Source: Microbulbifer flavimaris
Lineage (GTDB): Bacteria > Pseudomonadota > Gammaproteobacteria > Pseudomonadales > Cellvibrionaceae
Assembly: GCF_001641755.2 (NCBI RefSeq)
Contig: NZ_LRFG02000006.1
Location: 60,000 to 123,999 of the forward strand
Direction of reading: 5' to 3'
Length of the DNA stretch: 64,000 nt
Part shown: positions 1-10,182 of the stretch, one piece after another
Layout: every line of letters starts with the position of its first letter
Numbering within the stretch: position 1 is the first letter of the stretch
Position numbers and translations under genes: made by a program
Notes under the pieces: model-generated
What the model was told of the DNA's origin: nothing
The model's input: only the letters and a program-made list of their open reading frames with translations
Databases searched by the model: none

Positions 1-1251
1 CTGTACTGTTCCTTCTGTGGCAAAAGCCAGCAGGAAGTACGCAAGCTGATCGCCGGCCCGTCCGTGTTCATCTGCGACGAGTGTGTCGAGCTTTGCACCG
101 ATATTATCCGCGAGGAAGTTCAGGAGTCGTCCGAGGGTCAGGAGGGTCGCCTCCCGACGCCAAAGGAGATCACCGAGATTCTCGACCAGTACGTGATTGG
201 TCAAGAGCGCGCCAAGCGTGTGCTGGCAGTGGCGGTATACAACCACTACAAGCGCCTGCGCACCAAAAGCGGAGTCAAGAGCAAGGACGAAGTAGAGCTG
301 AGCAAGTCCAATATCCTGCTGGTGGGCCCCACCGGTAGCGGTAAGACGTTGCTGGCTGAGACTCTGGCGCGTCTGCTCAATGTACCTTTCACCATCGCCG
401 ACGCAACCACCCTGACCGAGGCGGGGTACGTGGGTGAGGATGTTGAGAACATCATCCAGAAACTGCTGCAGAAGTGCGATTACGATGTGGAAAAAGCCCA
501 GCAGGGCATCGTCTACATCGATGAGATCGACAAGATTTCCCGCAAGTCTGACAACCCGTCCATCACCCGCGATGTTTCCGGTGAGGGTGTGCAGCAGGCG
601 CTGTTGAAGCTGATTGAGGGCACCGTCGCTTCCGTGCCGCCGCAGGGCGGGCGCAAGCATCCGCAGCAGGAGTTCCTGCAGGTGGATACCGGCAATATCC
701 TGTTTATCTGTGGCGGCGCCTTTGCCGGCCTGGATAAGGTTATCCGTGACCGCTCCGAGAAGGGCGGCATCGGGTTCAGTGCCGAGGTGAAGTCCAAGGA
801 CAGCAACAGCAACTTCGGTGAAATTTTGCTCGATCTCGAGCCGGAGGACCTGGTGCGCTATGGCCTGATTCCCGAGTTCGTCGGACGCCTGCCGGTGACG
901 GCAACCCTGGAAGAGCTGGACCGGGAAGCACTGGTGCAGATCCTGACCGAGCCGAAGAACGCCCTGACCAAGCAGTACGGCAAGTTGTTCGAGATGGAGG
1001 GCGTGGAGCTGGACTTCCGCCCGGACGCCCTGGATGCTGTCGCAGCCAAGGCTATGGAGCGCAAGACCGGCGCCCGCGGCCTGCGATCTATTATGGAATC
1101 AGTGCTGCTGGAAACCATGTACGACATTCCATCCATGGACAACGTGTCCAAGGTGGTGATCGACGAAGCGGTCATCAAAGGCGAGTCAGCGCCATTACTG
1201 GTCTATGCCAGCAATGAGTCCCCTCAGCAGAAGGCGGCGCCGGAAGAATAA
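1..1251 (+). CDS. clpX: ATP-dependent Clp protease ATP-binding subunit ClpX (5' end cut by window edge)
   Basis: AAA+ unfoldase that recognises tagged or damaged proteins in the cytoplasm, unfolds them and feeds them to ClpP. The reading frame is open from base 1 ([10 protein letters not shown]), so about a dozen N-terminal codons lie outside the window; the GTG at 64 is internal. Visible features are the C4 zinc-binding domain (CSFC near the start and CDEC about 20 residues later), the Walker A motif GPTGSGKT, the pore loop GYVGED, the Walker B stretch VYIDEID, the RKH loop and the C-terminal sensor-2 GARGLRS. The gene ends at an intrinsic terminator and is followed by lon, the usual gammaproteobacterial order (clpP would lie just upstream). 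Identity is very secure. Confidence 0.98.
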   Translation: MYCSFCGKSQQEVRKLIAGPSVFICDECVELCTDIIREEVQESSEGQEGRLPTPKEITEILDQYVIGQERAKRVLAVAVYNHYKRLRTKSGVKSKDEVELSKSNILLVGPTGSGKTLLAETLARLLNVPFTIADATTLTEAGYVGEDVENIIQKLLQKCDYDVEKAQQGIVYIDEIDKISRKSDNPSITRDVSGEGVQQALLKLIEGTVASVPPQGGRKHPQQEFLQVDTGNILFICGGAFAGLDKVIRDRSEKGGIGFSAEVKSKDSNSNFGEILLDLEPEDLVRYGLIPEFVGRLPVTATLEELDREALVQILTEPKNALTKQYGKLFEMEGVELDFRPDALDAVAAKAMERKTGARGLRSIMESVLLETMYDIPSMDNVSKVVIDEAVIKGESAPLLVYASNESPQQKAAPEE

Positions 1252-1274
1252 GCCGGCGACAGGCCCAAGCGTCG

Positions 1275-1298
1275 AAAAGCCCCGAAAGGGGCTTTTTT
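1275..1298 (+). terminator. Intrinsic terminator after clpX
   Basis: The stem AAAAGCCCC / GGGGCTTTT closes a GAAA tetraloop and runs into a T-rich tail, 23 bases after the clpX stop. It separates clpX from lon transcription. Confidence 0.9.
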
Positions 1299-1418
1299 GT
1301 GTCCGCAATCCGATCCGATCCAGGCTGATAGCGGTAACATCTGGTGTAAGCAAAGTGGATTGCGCTGGCGCTTGAAGAGGAAATTTCTTAGTCGGCAGCC
1401 AATCGCGCTTAGATTAGA

Positions 1419-1446
1419 CTTGTATTCCAGCAGCCACCCCCCATCT
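1419..1446 (+). promoter_or_regulatory. Candidate sigma-32 (heat-shock) promoter of lon
   Basis: CTTGTA at 1419-1424 and CCCCATCT at 1439-1446 are 14 bases apart. This resembles the known RpoH pattern CTTGAA-N13-17-CCCCAT, with a complete -10 and a -35 that keeps CTTG. It lies about 100 bases upstream of the lon ATG. Heat-shock control of lon is established in E. coli; assigning this site here is inference. Confidence 0.6.
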
Positions 1447-1544
1447 TTGCTTTTGAAGAGGTGGTGTCCCCGACGGTGGGATTGAATATCCGTCGTCACA
1501 ATGTCGCGCCACAGTACCCCAGTGATCGGGCCGAGAGGAATTCT

Positions 1545-3950
1545 ATGGATCAGCAATCCGACACCAAACAAGAGTATCCGCTGCTGCCGCTGCGAGATGT
1601 GGTCGTCTACCCGCATATGGTTATCCCGCTGTTTGTCGGCAGGGAAAAGTCCATTGATGCACTCGAGGAGGCGATGCGTGACGACAAGCAGGTGTTGCTG
1701 GTCGCACAACGGCAAGCCTCGGAAGATGACCCGGGTAAGGACGATATCTATCGCGTGGGCACGGTTGCCAGTGTGCTTCAGCTCCTGAAGCTTCCCGATG
1801 GCACTGTCAAAGTGCTCGTGGAGGGCAGCCGGCGAGTAAAAGTGCTCGACGTTATTGAAGGCGAGGGACATTACCGCGCCACTGTGGAAGAGATGGAGAG
1901 CGAAGAATTACCCGAGGCTGAAGCGGAGGCACTGGTACGCTCTGCCATGTCGCAGTTTGAGCAGTATGTCTCTGTCAGCAAGAAGGTGCCCAACGAGGTG
2001 ATCACCTCGCTGTCGGGCATCGATGAGCCGGGTCGGCTGGCAGATACCATTGCTGCCCATATGTCGCTGGAGCTTCCGCAAAAGCAGGAACTTCTCGAAA
2101 CCGTGAGCGTGAAAGAGCGCCTCGAGCAGTTGCTAGGCCTGATGGATTCGGAGATTGACCTGATTCAGGTGGAAAAGCGTATTCGCGGCCGCGTGAAGAA
2201 GCAGATGGAGAAAAGCCAGCGGGAGTACTACCTGAATGAGCAGATGAAGGCCATTCAGAAAGAGCTGGGTGATATTACCGAAGAGCCCAATGAGGTCGAG
2301 GAACTCGAGAAAAAGATTGCCGAATCCGGCATGAGCGCCGAGGCAGAAAAGAAAACCCGCGCTGAGCTGGCCAAGCTGAAGATGATGTCGCCGATGTCGG
2401 CGGAAGCCTCTGTACTGCGTAGTTATATTGACTGGATGCTGAGTGTGCCGTGGAAAAAAGCTAGCCGCGTGCGCCATGACCTGAAGAAGGCAGAGGAGAT
2501 TCTCGAGAAAGATCACTACGGTCTTGAGGAAGTGAAGGAGCGCATTCTCGAATATCTCGCCGTGCAGAAGCGGGTCAAGAAAGTGAAAGGCCCGATTCTT
2601 TGCCTGGTGGGTCCGCCGGGGGTGGGTAAAACGTCTTTGGGGCAGTCCATTGCCCGGGCGACCAACCGCAAGTACGTGCGCATGGCACTTGGCGGTGTGC
2701 GCGATGAGGCAGAAATTCGCGGCCACCGTCGCACCTATATCGGTTCACTGCCCGGTAAGCTGATTCAGAAAATTTCCAAAGTCGGGGTGAAAAACCCGCT
2801 CTTCCTCCTCGACGAGGTGGACAAGATGGGTATGGATCACCGCGGTGATCCGGCATCGGCGCTGCTGGAAGTGCTGGACCCGGAGCAGAACAAGAGCTTC
2901 AACGATCATTACCTGGAAGTGGATTACGACCTTTCGGATGTTATGTTCGTTTGTACTTCAAACTCCATGAACATCCCTGGCCCGCTGCTGGACCGCATGG
3001 AAGTTATTCGCATCCCCGGCTACACCGAGGACGAGAAGGTGAATATCGCCCAGCGCTACCTGATACCGAAGCAGCGCAAGGCCAATGGCCTCAAGGACAA
3101 TGAGCTGGTTCTCAAGGACGAAACCGTACGCGACATCGTGCGCTTTTACACCCGTGAGGCGGGTGTCCGCGGACTGGATCGTGAAATCGCCAAGATCTGT
3201 CGTAAAGTGGTGACCGAGCACGTGCGGGATGCCAGCAGTAAAAAGGCAGTGATTGAACCCAAACAGCTGGAAGACCTGCTCGGGGTGCGCAAATTCGACT
3301 ACGGCCGTGCCGAGGAAGACAACAAGATCGGTCAGGTTACCGGTCTCGCCTGGACCGAGGTCGGCGGTGAGCTGCTCACCATCGAAGCTTCTGCGGTGCC
3401 GGGTAAAGGCCGGGTCATCAAGACCGGTTCCCTCGGTGACGTGATGCAGGAGTCCATTCAGGCTGCCCTGACGGTGGTGCGCGCCCGTTCCCAGATACTG
3501 GGCATCGGGCCCGATTTCAATGAAAGTCGGGACATTCACATTCACGTTCCGGAAGGGGCGACACCGAAAGATGGTCCGTCCGCGGGTATTGCCATGTGCA
3601 CCGCGCTCGCCTCGGTACTGACCAATATCCCGGTCAGGGCGGATGTGGCCATGACTGGGGAAATCACACTTCGTGGCGAGGTGCTGCGAATCGGTGGCCT
3701 CAAGGAGAAGCTGCTGGCAGCACATCGCGGTGGTATCAAGACTGTCTTGATTCCAGCGGACAACGAGCGGGACCTGCGTGATATTCCCGAGAATATTCAG
3801 CAGGATCTCGTCATCAAGCCGGTCAAGTGGATCGACCAGGTGCTGGAGTACGCCCTGGAGCACAAACCAGAGTCACTCTCAGACGAGGAGTACTCGGCGT
3901 TGCAAAAGCAGGCTGAAGAGCGATCCCAGCGATCGGTGCACACCCACTGA
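1545..3950 (+). CDS. lon: ATP-dependent endopeptidase Lon (La)
   Basis: Cytoplasmic AAA+ serine protease, 801 aa, that degrades misfolded and short-lived regulatory proteins. In order it has the N-terminal LON substrate-binding domain (starting [13 protein letters not shown]), a coiled-coil linker rich in K/E, the AAA+ module (Walker [10 protein letters not shown], Walker [10 protein letters not shown]) and the C-terminal P domain. The P domain has the catalytic Ser in PKDGPSAG and the catalytic Lys in [10 protein letters not shown]. The frame is open upstream to 1461, but the ATG at 1545 is preferred because a GAGAGGA ribosome-binding site sits 5 bases before it and the protein then begins like other Lon proteins. 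It is flanked by clpX and hupB and by its own terminator. Confidence 0.97.
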   Translation: MDQQSDTKQEYPLLPLRDVVVYPHMVIPLFVGREKSIDALEEAMRDDKQVLLVAQRQASEDDPGKDDIYRVGTVASVLQLLKLPDGTVKVLVEGSRRVKVLDVIEGEGHYRATVEEMESEELPEAEAEALVRSAMSQFEQYVSVSKKVPNEVITSLSGIDEPGRLADTIAAHMSLELPQKQELLETVSVKERLEQLLGLMDSEIDLIQVEKRIRGRVKKQMEKSQREYYLNEQMKAIQKELGDITEEPNEVEELEKKIAESGMSAEAEKKTRAELAKLKMMSPMSAEASVLRSYIDWMLSVPWKKASRVRHDLKKAEEILEKDHYGLEEVKERILEYLAVQKRVKKVKGPILCLVGPPGVGKTSLGQSIARATNRKYVRMALGGVRDEAEIRGHRRTYIGSLPGKLIQKISKVGVKNPLFLLDEVDKMGMDHRGDPASALLEVLDPEQNKSFNDHYLEVDYDLSDVMFVCTSNSMNIPGPLLDRMEVIRIPGYTEDEKVNIAQRYLIPKQRKANGLKDNELVLKDETVRDIVRFYTREAGVRGLDREIAKICRKVVTEHVRDASSKKAVIEPKQLEDLLGVRKFDYGRAEEDNKIGQVTGLAWTEVGGELLTIEASAVPGKGRVIKTGSLGDVMQESIQAALTVVRARSQILGIGPDFNESRDIHIHVPEGATPKDGPSAGIAMCTALASVLTNIPVRADVAMTGEITLRGEVLRIGGLKEKLLAAHRGGIKTVLIPADNERDLRDIPENIQQDLVIKPVKWIDQVLEYALEHKPESLSDEEYSALQKQAEERSQRSVHTH

Positions 3951-3960
3951 CCAGTCCCAA

Positions 3961-3985
3961 GGGCCACCTCAGGGTGGCCCTTTTC
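3961..3985 (+). terminator. Intrinsic terminator after lon
   Basis: GGGCCACC and GGTGGCCC form a strong hairpin with a short loop, followed by TTTTCTT, 10 bases beyond the lon stop codon. Confidence 0.88.
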
Positions 3986-4203
3986 TTGCAAAGATCAAAA
4001 AGTAGTCTGCGGTTGCCAAAAGGTTGCTGCAAAAACGTCCAACTGCCCTGAAACCCGCGTCGTTCCTTGACCCGCTATCGGGCAGTTGGTATAAAACGTG
4101 GCTTATTGGCCGGCGCGAAAATTGCCGGTGACTCAAGACTCGAACGCACAGGTGTCCAAGGCGGGCGCCAAAACATACCTAGAAAAGAACAGAGGGATTA
4201 AGC

Positions 4204-4476
4204 GTGAATAAGTCCGAACTGATTGAAGCGATTGCCGAATCTGCAGATATTCCGAAAGCAGCTGCCGGCCGCGCTCTGGACGCAATGGTAGACAGCATCA
4301 CTGACGCCCTGAAAAAAGGCGATCAGGTTGCTCTGGTGGGCTTCGGCACTTTTGCCGTTAAAGAGCGCGCTGCCCGTACTGGCCGCAACCCGCGCACCGG
4401 CGACCCGATCGAAATCGCTGCCGCCAAGATTCCGAATTTCAAGGCCGGCAAAGCCCTGAAAGACGCGGTAAATTAA
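4204..4476 (+). CDS. hupB: DNA-binding protein HU-beta
   Basis: Nucleoid-associated histone-like protein of 90 aa, the exact family length. It bends DNA non-specifically as a dimer. The N-terminal helices ([12 protein letters not shown]) and the beta-arm DNA-binding signature (VGFGTF, then GRNPRTG) are present. The start is GTG with an AGAGGGA ribosome-binding site about 6 bases upstream. It stands alone between the lon and hupB terminators, with about 250 bases of leader for its own promoter. HU-alpha is the only alternative; the position directly after lon favours hupB. Confidence 0.96.
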   Translation: MNKSELIEAIAESADIPKAAAGRALDAMVDSITDALKKGDQVALVGFGTFAVKERAARTGRNPRTGDPIEIAAAKIPNFKAGKALKDAVN

Positions 4477-4511
4477 GAAGCATTTAACTGTTTGCAGTTA
4501 AAGCTTCAAGG

Positions 4512-4540
4512 AGGCGTATCGATTGGATGCGCCTTTTTTG
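4512..4540 (+). terminator. Intrinsic terminator after hupB
   Basis: AGGCGTATC at 4512-4520 pairs with GATGCGCCT at 4526-4534 (one G-T wobble). A run of T follows directly. Confidence 0.8.
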
Positions 4541-4572
4541 TTTCTGATTAGAGTTAAATTTCGGAGCTGAGC

Positions 4573-6450
4573 ATGCTTCAGTCCATGCGAGACAACCTCA
4601 AGGGCACGGCGGCCATTATCGTTGCGGCCTTTTTTGGTTTCATTATGGTGATTGGCGGTATCGATTTCTTCACCGGGGCCAGCGGCGGCTCTGCTGACGC
4701 GGTGGCGGAAGTCAACGGAGAAAAGATTACCAACCTGGATCTGCAACGCGCGATCCAGAACCGCCGCGCCATGATCATGAATCAATACGGGGAAAATGTA
4801 CCCGCTGATCTGCTGAGCGATGAGCAGCTTCGCGGCCCGGTATTACAGCAACTGGTCAACAGTGCAGTGATGCGGCAGGCGGCTGAGGACGGCGGTATGG
4901 CAATGAGTACTGCCGCAGTCGATCGAGAGATTGTGCAGATCCCCGGTTTTCAGGTGAATGGCCAGTTTGATCCACAGACCTTTCGCATGTGGCTGGCGCA
5001 GAATCGTTTCACTCCGGCTGGTTTCCGCCAGATCATGGAGCGTGACCTGATCTTGCAGCAGTACGCTGATGCCGTCACGGATAGCGCCTTCACCACCCGT
5101 GCCACTGCAGAAGATGTGGTTGCGATCTCCATGGAGGAGCGTGACTTTGATTACGTTGTTCTGCCGGTAGAGCCCCTGCTTGCCGACGTGCAGGTCTCCG
5201 ACGAGGAAATCCAGCAGTACTACGACGAAAACCAGAATGCATTCGCGCGTCCGGAGCAGGTGGCGATCGAGTATATCGAGCTGAAGCCGGAAATGTTCGC
5301 GGCAAATATCGATGTTGCCGACCAGGATGTCCGTGCCCAGTACGAGCAGGAAGTGAAGAACTTCGCGGCGAGTGAGCGTCGTCGAGCCGCGCATATTCTC
5401 CTCGAAGAGCCAACATCTGCACAGATTGAGGAAATTCAGTCCAAGCTGGCTGCCGGTGAAGATTTTGCCGAGCTGGCAAAAAGCTATTCCGATGATTTCG
5501 GTTCCCGTGAAGATGGCGGGGACCTGGGATTCACCTCCGGAGATGTGTTCCCGGAAGCGTTTGAGGAAGCCCTCTCGGCGCTGGAGGTAGGGCAGGTATC
5601 AGAGCCGGTTGAGACTGAGAGTGGGACGCACTTTATCAAGCTTCTCGAGGTTTCCGGGGCCGAGCCGCCGACTTTTGAAGAGCGCGCAGGGGCAATTCGT
5701 CAGCAGCTGCAAAGTGCAGAGGCTGAGCGTGAATTTGTCGGCGCCCTGTCGCGGCTGGCGGATCTGGCGTACAACGCCGAGACTCTCGCTGACCCCGCCG
5801 AGGAGCTGGGTGTAACGGTGCAGACCTCAGAGCTTTTCGATCGCAATGGTGGCGAAGGTATCGCGTCCAACAACTCGGTTATCGAGGCGGCTTTTGCGCC
5901 GGAGGTGATGCTGGATGGTAATACCTCCGATGTCCTGAACCTGAGCAATGAGCACTCGGTGGTGCTGCGTGTCATTGAACACAAGTCCGAGGGTACTTAT
6001 CCGCTGGCAGAGGTTCGCGAGCAGATCGCAGAGCGTCTCAAGCGCGACAAGGCCAGTGCGCAGTTGGCAGAAGCGGCGCAGTCTCTGCAGGGCGAATTAA
6101 AAGCCGGCACTGACTTTGACACATTGGCGGAGCAGAGAGACCTGACACTTGAGAAAAGCGACGCTACCCGTCGGGGTGGCTTCGGTCAGCGTGGCGAGGT
6201 TGTTGAGCAAGCCTTTGAGCTGCCGGCGCCTGAAGGCCGCGACAGTCGGATAACCACCTTCGCCACTGAGGCGGGTGATCAGGTGGTGCTGGCGCTGCGG
6301 GAGGTCCGTCCGGGCCAGCTCGACCGCCAGAGCAAGGAGCAGCGTGAGGCCCTCATGCAGCAGCTTGCTTCCATGGCCGGCACTTCTGAACTGGCAGCGG
6401 TGCAGCAGCTGCTGAAAAGCCAGGCGGATGTAGAAGAAGTCAGCCAATAA
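4573..6450 (+). CDS. ppiD: Peptidyl-prolyl isomerase / periplasmic chaperone PpiD
   Basis: Inner-membrane-anchored periplasmic folding helper that meets proteins leaving the Sec translocon. It has 625 aa, the usual PpiD length. A single N-terminal membrane anchor (about residues 12-34, AAIIVAAFFGFIMVIGGI) is followed by a SurA-like chaperone region. A parvulin (PPIC) domain lies at roughly 265-360, recognisable by RRAAHILLEE, EDFAELAKSYS and DLGFTSGDVFPEAFEEAL. A C-terminal chaperone segment of about 260 residues completes it. The position after hupB matches the conserved lon-hupB-ppiD order. In most family members the parvulin domain has little isomerase activity, so chaperone function is the safer reading. 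Confidence 0.95.
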   Translation: MLQSMRDNLKGTAAIIVAAFFGFIMVIGGIDFFTGASGGSADAVAEVNGEKITNLDLQRAIQNRRAMIMNQYGENVPADLLSDEQLRGPVLQQLVNSAVMRQAAEDGGMAMSTAAVDREIVQIPGFQVNGQFDPQTFRMWLAQNRFTPAGFRQIMERDLILQQYADAVTDSAFTTRATAEDVVAISMEERDFDYVVLPVEPLLADVQVSDEEIQQYYDENQNAFARPEQVAIEYIELKPEMFAANIDVADQDVRAQYEQEVKNFAASERRRAAHILLEEPTSAQIEEIQSKLAAGEDFAELAKSYSDDFGSREDGGDLGFTSGDVFPEAFEEALSALEVGQVSEPVETESGTHFIKLLEVSGAEPPTFEERAGAIRQQLQSAEAEREFVGALSRLADLAYNAETLADPAEELGVTVQTSELFDRNGGEGIASNNSVIEAAFAPEVMLDGNTSDVLNLSNEHSVVLRVIEHKSEGTYPLAEVREQIAERLKRDKASAQLAEAAQSLQGELKAGTDFDTLAEQRDLTLEKSDATRRGGFGQRGEVVEQAFELPAPEGRDSRITTFATEAGDQVVLALREVRPGQLDRQSKEQREALMQQLASMAGTSELAAVQQLLKSQADVEEVSQ

Positions 6451-6542
6451 CCGGACCGGCATGGCCCGCGAGAGCGGGCCACAAAGAAGTTCGCAGCCCT
6501 GAAGGCAATGCCTCACTGCGACTCTCCAGGATTTCCGGAAAC

Positions 6543-6570
6543 AAAAAAGCCCGCATATGCGGGCTTTTTT
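6543..6570. terminator. Bidirectional intrinsic terminator between ppiD and mltD
   Basis: AAAAAAGCCCGCATATGCGGGCTTTTTT is a near-perfect palindrome with A and T runs on both sides, so it can stop transcription from ppiD (+) and from mltD (-), which converge here. Confidence 0.93.
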
Positions 6571-6591
6571 GTTATGGGGTGGGCAGCAGGA

Positions 6592-8145
6592 TCAGCCGCT
6601 TGCGGCAGTATCCACAAACAGGGTGAGGCGCTGGCCCGGCTGCAGGTAGGTGGATTTGCTGATCTTGTTCCAGCGCAGGATGTCGTTGATCTCGAGGCTG
6701 AATTTCCGCGCAATACGGTAAAGGGAGTCGCCACTACGAACCCGATAGGAGAGCTTGCGGGTGGTGCGGCTATCGCTTTGTCCCGCATTGTAGGCGACCA
6801 GTTTGCGGCCGGGGCGCAGGGTGTCACCTGGCGCCATGCTGTTCCATTTGGCCAGATCCCGGACGCCCACGTCCATGGAGCGCGCAATGCCCCACAGGGT
6901 GTCGCCGGGACGCACTGTGTAGCTGGTCTTGCTGCCACTGCCGGAGGACTGCTGACGCTGCACGCGCTCGTCCAGAGCGTAGGCGTATTGTCCGGCTGGC
7001 CCCGAAGCACTGGGAATCAGGAGGGTTTGCCCCGCGCGAATGGTGTTCCCGCGCAGTTTGTTGGCCTGGCGAATCGCTGCCACTGTCGTTTCGTAACGGC
7101 GGGCGATGGTTGACAGGGTGTCCCCGCGGGAGATCTTGTAGCGCTGCCAGCTGACACGCTGTTCTACAGGCAGTTTGTTTAGCGCCAGCTGGAAGGTTTG
7201 CTGGCGGTCTGCCGGTATCAACAGCTCATGTTTTCCGTTCGGATCGGTGGCCCAGCGGTTGAAGCCGGGGTTGAGGAGGTAGAGTTCCTCGATCTCGATT
7301 TTTGCCAGATTGGCCGCCTGGGCCAGATCGATCTGGCTGCCCACGTTCACCTTGGTGTAGTAGGGCTCGTTGGCCACATCGTGGAGGGGAACTCGATAGT
7401 AGTCTGACCGCGATACGACCTCGGCCAGTGCCAGCAGCTGGGGCACGTACCGTTGGGTCTCCCGTGGCAATTTCAGGTCCCAGTATGTTGTGCCGAGGCC
7501 GCGGCGCTTATTGCGCTTCACTGCGCGGCGCACGGTGCCTTCGCCGGCATTGTAGGCGGCAAGAACCAGCTCCCAGTCGCCGTCGAAGCGCTCGGAGAGA
7601 TAGGAGAAGTAGGCGATGGCGGCGTCTGTCGAGGCGTCCACATCCCGGCGGCCGTCATACCACCAATTCTGGTGCAGGCCGAAAGCGCGCCCGGTGGCGG
7701 GAATGAACTGCCACATGCCGGAGGCGCGCGCGTGAGAGTATGCGAAGGGGTCGTAGGCACTTTCCACGATCGGAAGGAGGGCCAGCTCTAGTGGCAGGTT
7801 GGCCTCTTCGAGTTTCTCTACCACGTGGAATATATAACGTCGGGACCGTTCGGTTACCCGAGACATGTACCCCTCGTTGCGGGAGAAATAGGCAACGTAG
7901 TCTCTGACTTTCGGGTCATCCAAACGGCGCTCGAGACTGAAGCCTCGCCGTAGTCGATCCCAGACGTCAACCGGAGGCAGCGCCGCTTCAGGCGCGGCGG
8001 AATTTGCTTTCTCCGCTGGCGGAGAGACTGCAACTTTACTGTCGTGGTACAGCTTGTCCTGCGGCGCTGTGGCTTGTTTGTCCACCTGCGCACAGGCCCC
8101 CACGGCCGCTGCCAATACTGCAACGGCAAATTTCTTTTGAACCAT
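6592..8145 (-). CDS. mltD: Membrane-bound lytic murein transglycosylase D
   Basis: Outer-membrane lipoprotein, 517 aa, that cleaves peptidoglycan glycan strands to 1,6-anhydro products. A lipobox (AAAVGAC, Cys at about residue 18) follows a short signal peptide. The SLT catalytic domain spans about residues 110-225, with the catalytic Glu in PIVESAYDP and the family motifs GMWQFIPATGRAFG and AAYNAGEG. Three LysM peptidoglycan-binding repeats follow (near YKISRGDTLSTIA, YTVRPGDTLWGIA and YRVRSGDSLYRIA). E. coli MltD has a similar build with a variable LysM number. It neighbours gloB as in other gammaproteobacteria, separated by about 210 bases. Confidence 0.95.
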   Translation of the reverse strand: MVQKKFAVAVLAAAVGACAQVDKQATAPQDKLYHDSKVAVSPPAEKANSAAPEAALPPVDVWDRLRRGFSLERRLDDPKVRDYVAYFSRNEGYMSRVTERSRRYIFHVVEKLEEANLPLELALLPIVESAYDPFAYSHARASGMWQFIPATGRAFGLHQNWWYDGRRDVDASTDAAIAYFSYLSERFDGDWELVLAAYNAGEGTVRRAVKRNKRRGLGTTYWDLKLPRETQRYVPQLLALAEVVSRSDYYRVPLHDVANEPYYTKVNVGSQIDLAQAANLAKIEIEELYLLNPGFNRWATDPNGKHELLIPADRQQTFQLALNKLPVEQRVSWQRYKISRGDTLSTIARRYETTVAAIRQANKLRGNTIRAGQTLLIPSASGPAGQYAYALDERVQRQQSSGSGSKTSYTVRPGDTLWGIARSMDVGVRDLAKWNSMAPGDTLRPGRKLVAYNAGQSDSRTTRKLSYRVRSGDSLYRIARKFSLEINDILRWNKISKSTYLQPGQRLTLFVDTAASG

Positions 8146-8356
8146 GCTGGTGCCCGCGATGCGTTATAGCTTGGATTTTTCTACTGCTACTTCAGCGCCA
8201 GGTTTGTAATTCTTGGCGTCAAACCTGAGCTTTTATCTGTAATTCCTTGATTCTAAAGAGGGACCTTGGGACTGGTCAACGGTAAATGCCTATTTATTGC
8301 TCAAATTGTTGCTCAAATCAACATAAGCGGCGGACATCCCTTTCCCTCTTGACTGT

Positions 8357-9133
8357 TCAAAAATTGTCCTTCCATTTCCTCAAAGTGGCGAAAACTTCGA
8401 CCTCGTCGCAATTGTCTGCGGCGCCGTGGCTTGCGGCCCGCCGAGCGACAGCGGGAATGTGACAGCGCAAAAACGGGTTGGTTGCCAGCTCCTCACCGAT
8501 GGTGGAGGGCAGGCTGGGCTGATCTCCTGCACGCAGGTTGTCCACCTGGCTGATCCGGTTTTGCAGCACCGCATTACCGGGTTCCGCCGCCTCGGCGAAG
8601 CGCAGGTTGGCGCGGGTGTACTCGTGGGCGCAGTAGACCTGTGTCTCTGGTGGCAGATCAGAGAGCCGGCGCAGGGAGTCATACATCTGCGCCGGGCTAC
8701 CTTCGAAGAGGCGGCCACAGCCGCCGGCAAACAGCGTGTCGCCACAAAACAGATGGGGTGTTGCCTCTGCGCCGGGTTCCTCCATCAGGAGCGCCAGGTG
8801 GTCCAGAGTGTGCCCGGGTACAGCCATGACCCTGACCGGAGCGCCGAGCAGCCGGAATTGGTCGCCATCTTTGAGCGGGTGGGTGACGCCATCGACAGAC
8901 TCGGGTCCGTAAACGGGGCACTGGTAGCGCTTCACCAGCTCCGCGATCCCCCCGGTGTGATCCAGGTGATGGTGCGTGATAAGAATGCCGTTGAGTGCTG
9001 CGTCTCCCAGGGCTTTGATTACCGGTGCGGCATCGCCGGGGTCTACGACCCAGTGTTCTCCATCCTGTGCAAGGTGCCAGATATAGTTGTCGCTAAATGC
9101 CGGTATTGGCGAGATTGTGAGCATTTTTATCAC
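8357..9133 (-). CDS. gloB: Hydroxyacylglutathione hydrolase (glyoxalase II)
   Basis: Hydrolyses S-lactoylglutathione to D-lactate and glutathione, the second step of methylglyoxal detoxification in the cytoplasm. It has 258 aa, the family length. The metallo-beta-lactamase fold shows its binuclear metal ligands: THHHLDHTGG (HxHxDH), PGHTLDH, the GDTLFAGGCGR signature with its Asp, and CAHEYT near the C-terminal glutathione-binding domain. The frame opens at a GTG; an in-frame ATG three codons later (9124) would give MLTISPIPAF, the commoner family N-terminus, and an AGGGT-like ribosome-binding site could serve either. It is transcribed divergently from the methyltransferase gene. Confidence 0.95.
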   Translation of the reverse strand: MIKMLTISPIPAFSDNYIWHLAQDGEHWVVDPGDAAPVIKALGDAALNGILITHHHLDHTGGIAELVKRYQCPVYGPESVDGVTHPLKDGDQFRLLGAPVRVMAVPGHTLDHLALLMEEPGAEATPHLFCGDTLFAGGCGRLFEGSPAQMYDSLRRLSDLPPETQVYCAHEYTRANLRFAEAAEPGNAVLQNRISQVDNLRAGDQPSLPSTIGEELATNPFLRCHIPAVARRAASHGAADNCDEVEVFATLRKWKDNF

Positions 9134-9337
9134 CCGCTACCCTAGATGGTGAAACCATACCACATGGCATTGAAGCACAAGCGCCGGGGGTATGATGAAA
9201 ATACGGCGGCTGGTTACTCAGCCGTTGCGGTGGTGCCGATAGTGTGTCGCCGCTCGTCGTGTTAAAAACAGCACAGCTGCGGGCGCTTGAAGCCGTTGCG
9301 ACCGTTACGCGATGACGCCAGTCCATAGGAAGCTCTT

Positions 9338-10120
9338 ATGACCAAGCAGTCAAACTCAAAGGGGGAGCAACCCAGTCTCGAGGAGTCCTGTGAAGAGCTG
9401 GCGCCCTGGTTTTCATCAGGTTTGGGGGAGGAAATACTGACCCAGGAGTTGGCACTGGCGCAGCCCCTGATCGAGAGGTTGTTTGGTTACCACCTCATGC
9501 AGGCCGGCGTCACTGACAAGGTCGACTTCGCCGCGTGCAGCCGCATCAATCACTGCTTTCGCATGAGCCCCTGTGCCTTTCAGGGCGGAGCGGCGATGGT
9601 TGAGTTTGAGCAGTTGCCGCTGCCGGCAGAATCGATTGATGTCGCGGTGTTGCACCATTTGCTCGATTTCTCCCGTCAGCCTCACCAGGTACTGCGGGAG
9701 GCGGCAAGGGTGCTTATCCCCGGCGGTCATTTAGTGTTGATTGGTTTCAATCCCTTTTCACTGTTGGGAATTTCGCGGTTTCTGTTCGACCGCGCTCCGC
9801 ACCAGCGCGGGAACCAGTTGCGGGCGGCTCGCGTCGAGGACTGGATGAACCTGCTGGATCTGCAGGCAAGCAACGTAGAGCGCGGCTTCTTTCGGTTGCC
9901 GCTACAGCACCGGGATCTGCTGGCAAAGACCATGTGGATGGAGCGCCGCGGGGCTCGCTGGCGCTTGCCTTGGGGAGGGTTTTACATCATAGTCGCGCGC
10001 AAAGAAGTGGCGCGTATGCGCACGATCAAGATCGACTGGCGCAGCAATCGCAAACCGGCTCTGGGAGCAGTGCCCTCCAGTCCCCGGGTTGCGGCCCGCC
10101 ATCGTCACAAGAAGCCCTGA
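9338..10120 (+). CDS. yafS: SAM-dependent methyltransferase, YafS-like
   Basis: Class I methyltransferase-like protein of 260 aa, substrate unknown. The central stretch carries a methyltransferase-11 type core: an acidic strand before the loop LPLPAESIDVAVLHHLLDF (post-I/motif II region), then VLIPGGHLVLIGFNPFS (motif III). The usual glycine-rich motif I is weak, so SAM binding is inferred from the fold pattern. The assignment rests largely on order: gloB, this gene, rnhA and dnaQ match E. coli gloB-yafS-rnhA-dnaQ. The ATG at 9338 has an AGGAAG ribosome-binding site. Confidence 0.8.
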   Translation: MTKQSNSKGEQPSLEESCEELAPWFSSGLGEEILTQELALAQPLIERLFGYHLMQAGVTDKVDFAACSRINHCFRMSPCAFQGGAAMVEFEQLPLPAESIDVAVLHHLLDFSRQPHQVLREAARVLIPGGHLVLIGFNPFSLLGISRFLFDRAPHQRGNQLRAARVEDWMNLLDLQASNVERGFFRLPLQHRDLLAKTMWMERRGARWRLPWGGFYIIVARKEVARMRTIKIDWRSNRKPALGAVPSSPRVAARHRHKKP

Positions 10121-10130
10121 CTGGGTAACC

Positions 10131-10155
10131 AGGGGGGCCTTCACCCCCTTATTTA
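10131..10155 (+). terminator. Weak hairpin after the yafS-like gene
   Basis: AGGGGG and CCCCCT can pair across a short loop and are followed by an AT-rich but interrupted T tract. It could be a weak terminator or simply leader structure for rnhA. Confidence 0.3.
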
Positions 10156-10182
10156 ATTCAAGCAACGAAAATAACCAGACCA

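Noticed and set aside
1461..1544. Longer N-terminus of Lon from an upstream start
   Set aside because: It lacks a ribosome-binding site, overlaps the heat-shock-type promoter region, and other Lon proteins begin near the ATG at 1545.
6508..7113. Long plus-strand frame inside mltD
   Set aside because: It is antisense to a protein with a complete catalytic domain and three LysM repeats and shows no motif of its own.
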